DNA from: Streptomyces sp. SirexAA-E
GTDB lineage: Bacteria; Actinomycetota; Actinomycetes; Streptomycetales; Streptomycetaceae
Direction: 5' to 3'
Assembly: GCF_000177195.2 (NCBI RefSeq)
Contig: NC_015953.1
Location: 1,488,001 to 1,552,000, forward strand
Length of the DNA stretch: 64,000 nucleotides
Below are positions 61,148 to 64,000 of this stretch, in pieces. The notes under the pieces are model-generated. The model had not been told where the DNA came from. It searched no databases and was given only the letters and a program-made list of their open reading frames with translations. Position numbers and translations under genes: made by a program. The first letter of the stretch is position 1; each line of letters begins with the position of its first letter.

Positions 61148-62107
61148 ATGCCTCTGCGTCCACCGGCACCCGCGCCCCAGGAACCGGACCTTCCCCTGCC
61201 CGTGCTCTCGGCCGAGGTGCGCGAGGCCCTCGCCGAGCGGCGCCCCGTCGTCGCCCTGGAGTCGACGATCATCGCCCACGGGCTCCCACGCCCCCGCAAC
61301 CTCCAGGTCGCCGGGGAGCTGGAGAACCTGGTGAGGGAGGCCGGCGCCGTCCCCGCAACGGTCGCCGTGCTCGACGGCCGGGCCCATGCCGGCCTGGACT
61401 CCGGGCAGTTGGAGCGGGTGGCCGGGGACACGGCGCTGCGCAAGCTGGGCCACCGCGACCTCGCGCCCGCGCTCGCCCTCGGCGCGAGCGGGGCCACCAC
61501 CGTCTCGGCGACCGCGTTCCTGGCGGCGCGGGCGGGCCTGCGTGTCTTCGCCACCGGCGGGCTGGGTGGGGTGCACCGGGAGTGGGTGCGGACCCAGGAC
61601 GAGTCCGCGGACCTGCGGCTGCTCGCCCGTACCGGCATCACCGTGGTGTGCGCGGGCGTGAAGTCGATCCTGGACGTGCCGGCCACGCTCCAGCGCCTGG
61701 AGACTCTGGGGGTCGGTGTGCTCGGCTACCGCACGGAGCGCTTCCCGGGCTTCTATCTGAGCAGCTCCGGGGAGCCGGTGGACTGGACGGTCCGCACACC
61801 CCAGGAGGTGGCCGCCGTGATGCGTGCCCGGGACGCGCTCGGCGGCCCGGCCGCGGCGCTCGTCGTCGCCAACCCCGTACCGCAGGCGGACCAGTTGGAC
61901 CCGGCGGTGCACGACCGGGTGCTGGCCGGGGCGCTGGAGACGTGCCGGGAGCGCGGGATCACCGGACAGGCCGTCACCCCGTTCCTGCTGGAGTACCTGA
62001 CGAGAGAGACGGGCGGGGCGTCGCTGGAGGCCAATCTGGCCGCCGTGCGCGGCAATGTGCGGCTCGCGGCACGGATCGCGGCGGCGGACACCACGGGGAC
62101 CCGGTGA
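61148..62107 (+). CDS. psuG: pseudouridine-5'-phosphate glycosidase
   Basis: 319 aa. Conserved IndA/PsuG segments: VVALESTIIAHGLPRPRNLQVA with the metal/catalytic Glu, LGASGATTVSATAFLAARAGLRVFATGGLGGVHRE, and VVCAGVKSILDVPATLQRLETLGVGVLGYRT with the catalytic Lys. It splits pseudouridine-5'-phosphate into uracil and ribose-5-phosphate. Overlaps the following kinase gene by GTGA, completing a pseudouridine salvage pair. Confidence 0.93.
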   Translation: MPLRPPAPAPQEPDLPLPVLSAEVREALAERRPVVALESTIIAHGLPRPRNLQVAGELENLVREAGAVPATVAVLDGRAHAGLDSGQLERVAGDTALRKLGHRDLAPALALGASGATTVSATAFLAARAGLRVFATGGLGGVHREWVRTQDESADLRLLARTGITVVCAGVKSILDVPATLQRLETLGVGVLGYRTERFPGFYLSSSGEPVDWTVRTPQEVAAVMRARDALGGPAAALVVANPVPQADQLDPAVHDRVLAGALETCRERGITGQAVTPFLLEYLTRETGGASLEANLAAVRGNVRLAARIAAADTTGTR

Positions 62108-63006
62108 CCGTCGGCGGCGGCCTGCTCGTCGTCGGCGAGGTGGTCACCGATGTCGTCGTACGGCACGGCCCGCCACCTGCCCACGGTACGGACACGCCCG
62201 CCCGGATCCGGGTGCTTCCCGGTGGGTCGGGCGCCAACGTCGCCTGCTGGGCGTCGCGTTCGGGGTGTCCCCGGGTGCGGTTGCTCGCCCGGGCCGGCGC
62301 CGACCGGGCCGCCTGGCACCGGGACGCCCTGCTGCGGGCGGGGGTCGACGCGGTGCTGGCCGTGGACGAGGAGGTGCCGACCGGCACGGTGGTGGCGCTG
62401 GTCGACTCGTCGGCCGAACGCACCTTCCTCACCGACGGCGGCGCGGTCCACCGGCTGTGTCCCGGAGACTGGTCACCGTCTCTGCTCGACGGGGCGGCCC
62501 GGCTGCACCTCTCCGGCCATCTCCTCTTCGCCGACCCCGGCCGGGCGACGGCGCTGCTGGCACTGGCCGAGGCCCGGCGCAGGCGGGTACCGGTCAGTGT
62601 GGACCCGGCCTCCTCGGGCTTCCTCGCCGGGCTGGACCCCGGAAGATTCCTGGACCTGACCGGGGGCGTGGATCTGCTGCTGCCCAACGCGGACGAGGCC
62701 CGCGAGCTGACCGGGCTGCCGGACCCGGCCGACGCGGCGGCCGAGCTGAGCCGTCACGCCGCCCGGGTCGCCGTCACGCTCGGGGACCGGGGCGTCCTGC
62801 TGGCCGCCGGCGGTGAGGTGACCGGACGGGTACCCGCCGTCCCGGTGGACGGCCCGGTCGACTCGACGGGTGCGGGCGACGCCTTCACCGGCGGCTTCCT
62901 CGCCGCCCTGCTCACCGGCGCCGACGACACCGCCGCGGCGGCGGCCGGCTGCCGGGCCGGGGCCGAGGCCGTCATGACGGTGGGCGGCCGGCCGGACACG
63001 CGTTAG
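62104..63006 (+). CDS. psuK: PfkB-family kinase, probable pseudouridine kinase
   Basis: 300 aa of the ribokinase fold. LPGGSGANVACWASR near the N terminus, SVDPASSGFLAG in the middle, and the catalytic DSTGAGDAFTGGFLAAL (Asp base in GAGD) are intact. Coupling to psuG supports phosphorylation of pseudouridine, though other nucleosides or sugars are possible. Stop TAG overlaps the stop of the convergent gene. Confidence 0.85.
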   Translation: MTVGGGLLVVGEVVTDVVVRHGPPPAHGTDTPARIRVLPGGSGANVACWASRSGCPRVRLLARAGADRAAWHRDALLRAGVDAVLAVDEEVPTGTVVALVDSSAERTFLTDGGAVHRLCPGDWSPSLLDGAARLHLSGHLLFADPGRATALLALAEARRRRVPVSVDPASSGFLAGLDPGRFLDLTGGVDLLLPNADEARELTGLPDPADAAAELSRHAARVAVTLGDRGVLLAAGGEVTGRVPAVPVDGPVDSTGAGDAFTGGFLAALLTGADDTAAAAAGCRAGAEAVMTVGGRPDTR

Positions 63007-63659
63007 GCCCCGGTGTCCTCGCGTCCGATCCCGCCCCACGCCGGGTGGCGCGGGTCGTCGGCCCGTACGACCACGTCCGCCCGTGCGGCGGGCGCCACCT
63101 CGTCCTCGTACCGGGCGAAGGCCGGCAGCGTCCACCGCTCGCTCTCCCCGGTACGCCGCCGCAACGCGCCCGGTGACAGGCTCAGATGGACGCCGAGATC
63201 GAACGGGAACCACTGTCCGAGCAGCAGCGGCCCGTGCAGGACCAGCACGCCGCCCTCGGGCAGCGTCCGGCAGGGGCTGCGGGTGGCCCGGTCGGTGACG
63301 GGGTCCCAGAGGTCGGGCAGCACCCGGCCGCTGCCGCCCGGCTCCAGGGGCCGGAACACCTCGCGCCACAGCGCGCCGGTGTCGAACCAGCCGTCGAAGT
63401 AGGTGTCGGGGTCCTCCTTGCCGTACTCGAAGCGCAGGCTCGCCGGGCGCAGGAAGCCCTCGGTGGACACGGTGAGTACGGCCCGGCCGCGGACCCTCAG
63501 CGCCTCGGCGACCAGCTCGGCCGGGACGCCGGTGCGTGCGGCCGGGGGTCCGTCGACGCCGATCCTGAGCCGGGTTCCGCCGTCGGCCGGTTCCAGGGCG
63601 TCGGCGTGGTCGGCCAGGGCTTCGGCCAGGCGTTCCCAGGTGATCGGTTCGAATCGCAC
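63003..63659 (-). CDS. uridine-kinase-like protein with degenerate P-loop
   Basis: 218 aa from a GTG. It has the uridine kinase/phosphoribulokinase fold pattern: LRIGVDGPPAARTGVPAELVAEALRVRGRAVLTVSTEGFLRPAS then DTYFDGWFDTGALWREV and VLVLHGPLLLG. But the P-loop reads GVDGPPAART, lacking the Gly-Lys-Ser/Thr end of GxxGxGKS/T. So nucleotide binding, if any, is not canonical. The start is uncertain (weak ribosome site, GATGAT six bases upstream). It converges on the pseudouridine kinase gene. Confidence 0.75.
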   Translation of the reverse strand: MRFEPITWERLAEALADHADALEPADGGTRLRIGVDGPPAARTGVPAELVAEALRVRGRAVLTVSTEGFLRPASLRFEYGKEDPDTYFDGWFDTGALWREVFRPLEPGGSGRVLPDLWDPVTDRATRSPCRTLPEGGVLVLHGPLLLGQWFPFDLGVHLSLSPGALRRRTGESERWTLPAFARYEDEVAPAARADVVVRADDPRHPAWGGIGREDTGA

Positions 63660-63725
63660 CCGTCCATCATCGCCCCGGTTCCGTCCCGGCCGGGACGCGG
63701 CGCCTCCCGCCGCTCCCGGCACGGG

Positions 63726-64000
63726 TCACCGGGAGCCCTCCCGGGACCGCAGCAGCCGGGTGATCTGCCGGACGAGTTCCTCGTCGCTCGCGGCGGCTCC
63801 GGTCTTGTCGGACACCAGCTCGTCGAGCCGTTCGGCGGTCCGGAAGTCGTAGGCGCGTTCCTCCTCCTCGCCCGGGACGTTGTCGTACTCGTCCTTGGCA
63901 CGGAACCCGACGGTCAGATCGACGGCCTTCGCGATGAGCCAGGTCAGGACGAAGGAGAACGCGATCACGGCGACGATCGCCACGAGCTGCTTGCCCAGCA
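63726..64000 (-). CDS. amt: ammonium transporter C-terminal fragment, cut by the window edge
   Basis: The visible part ends a polytopic protein: LGKQLVAIVAVIAFSFVLTWLIAKAVDLTVGFRAKDEYD is the last membrane helix and start of the cytosolic tail of Amt/AmtB transporters. The tail continues EEERAYDFRTAERL and a further 35 residues. The N-terminal helices lie beyond base 64000. Amt carries ammonium in and usually sits with glnK and glnD in Streptomyces; those would be outside the window. Confidence 0.82.
   Translation of the reverse strand, partial: LGKQLVAIVAVIAFSFVLTWLIAKAVDLTVGFRAKDEYDNVPGEEEERAYDFRTAERLDELVSDKTGAAASDEELVRQITRLLRSREGSR

Overview
The window looks like chromosomal core DNA of a Streptomyces or close relative. 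G+C is very high and third codon positions are almost all G/C. GTG and even TTG starts are common, and many neighbouring genes overlap by ATGA/GTGA. Actinobacterial markers are present: WhiA, RbpA, OpcA, actinobacterial-type DapD, a mycothiol-dependent-isomerase-like protein and Tat-type Rieske proteins. I see no insertion sequence, phage, CRISPR, rRNA or tRNA gene.

Layout. 0-11 kb: a divergent uronate-catabolism pair (kdgD, cut by the left edge, and udh), a two-domain TerD-like protein, two conserved hypotheticals, a cobalt-uptake pair (cbtB-cbtA) behind a cobalamin riboswitch with a phosphatase-fold protein that has lost its catalytic histidines, an ABM-like protein, a DUF4232-type lipoprotein, and convergent dapA/dapD (lysine/diaminopimelate). 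11-13.7 kb: an SMR efflux pump with its TetR repressor and two tandem palindromic operators, a membrane protein and a VOC protein. 13.8-20.4 kb: the Fe-S assembly operon sufR-sufB-sufD-Rieske-sufC-sufS-sufU-sufT, preceded by a promoter overlapped by a CAAC-N6-GTTG palindrome. 20.5-25 kb: an ABC exporter and the haem A genes ctaA and ctaB. 25-31.7 kb: the pentose-phosphate operon tkt-tal-zwf-opcA-pgl. 31.8-37.4 kb: a cupin and an AraC-type regulator, two bacterial PH proteins, pgi and rbpA. 37.5-41 kb: secG-tpiA-pgk and gap. 41.6-46.7 kb: the overlapping cluster uvrC-rapZ-yvcK-whiA, linking DNA repair, carbon control and sporulation. 46.8-58.4 kb: a Rieske lipoprotein, uvrA, small enzymes, a TerC protein behind a yybP-ykoY-type manganese riboswitch, a TerD/FtsK-like fusion, terD and uvrB. 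58.4-64 kb: an MHYT membrane protein, a secreted GDPD phosphodiesterase, an alkyltransferase, the pseudouridine pair psuG/psuK, a uridine-kinase-like protein with a broken P-loop, and the end of an ammonium transporter.

The genes form a central-carbon, Fe-S and DNA-repair block. Glucose-6-phosphate processing (pgi, zwf, opcA, pgl, tkt, tal) and lower glycolysis (tpiA, pgk, gap) sit beside the Fe-S supply (suf) and excision repair (uvrA, uvrB, uvrC). Two metal or cofactor riboswitches (cobalamin, manganese) are visible. Several genes have a TANNNT hexamer 6-8 nt before the start codon, implying leaderless mRNAs. The less ordinary items are proteins that keep a fold but lose catalytic residues (phosphatase-like, P-loop kinase-like, FtsK-like), and a duplicated 34-nt element between gap and whiA.
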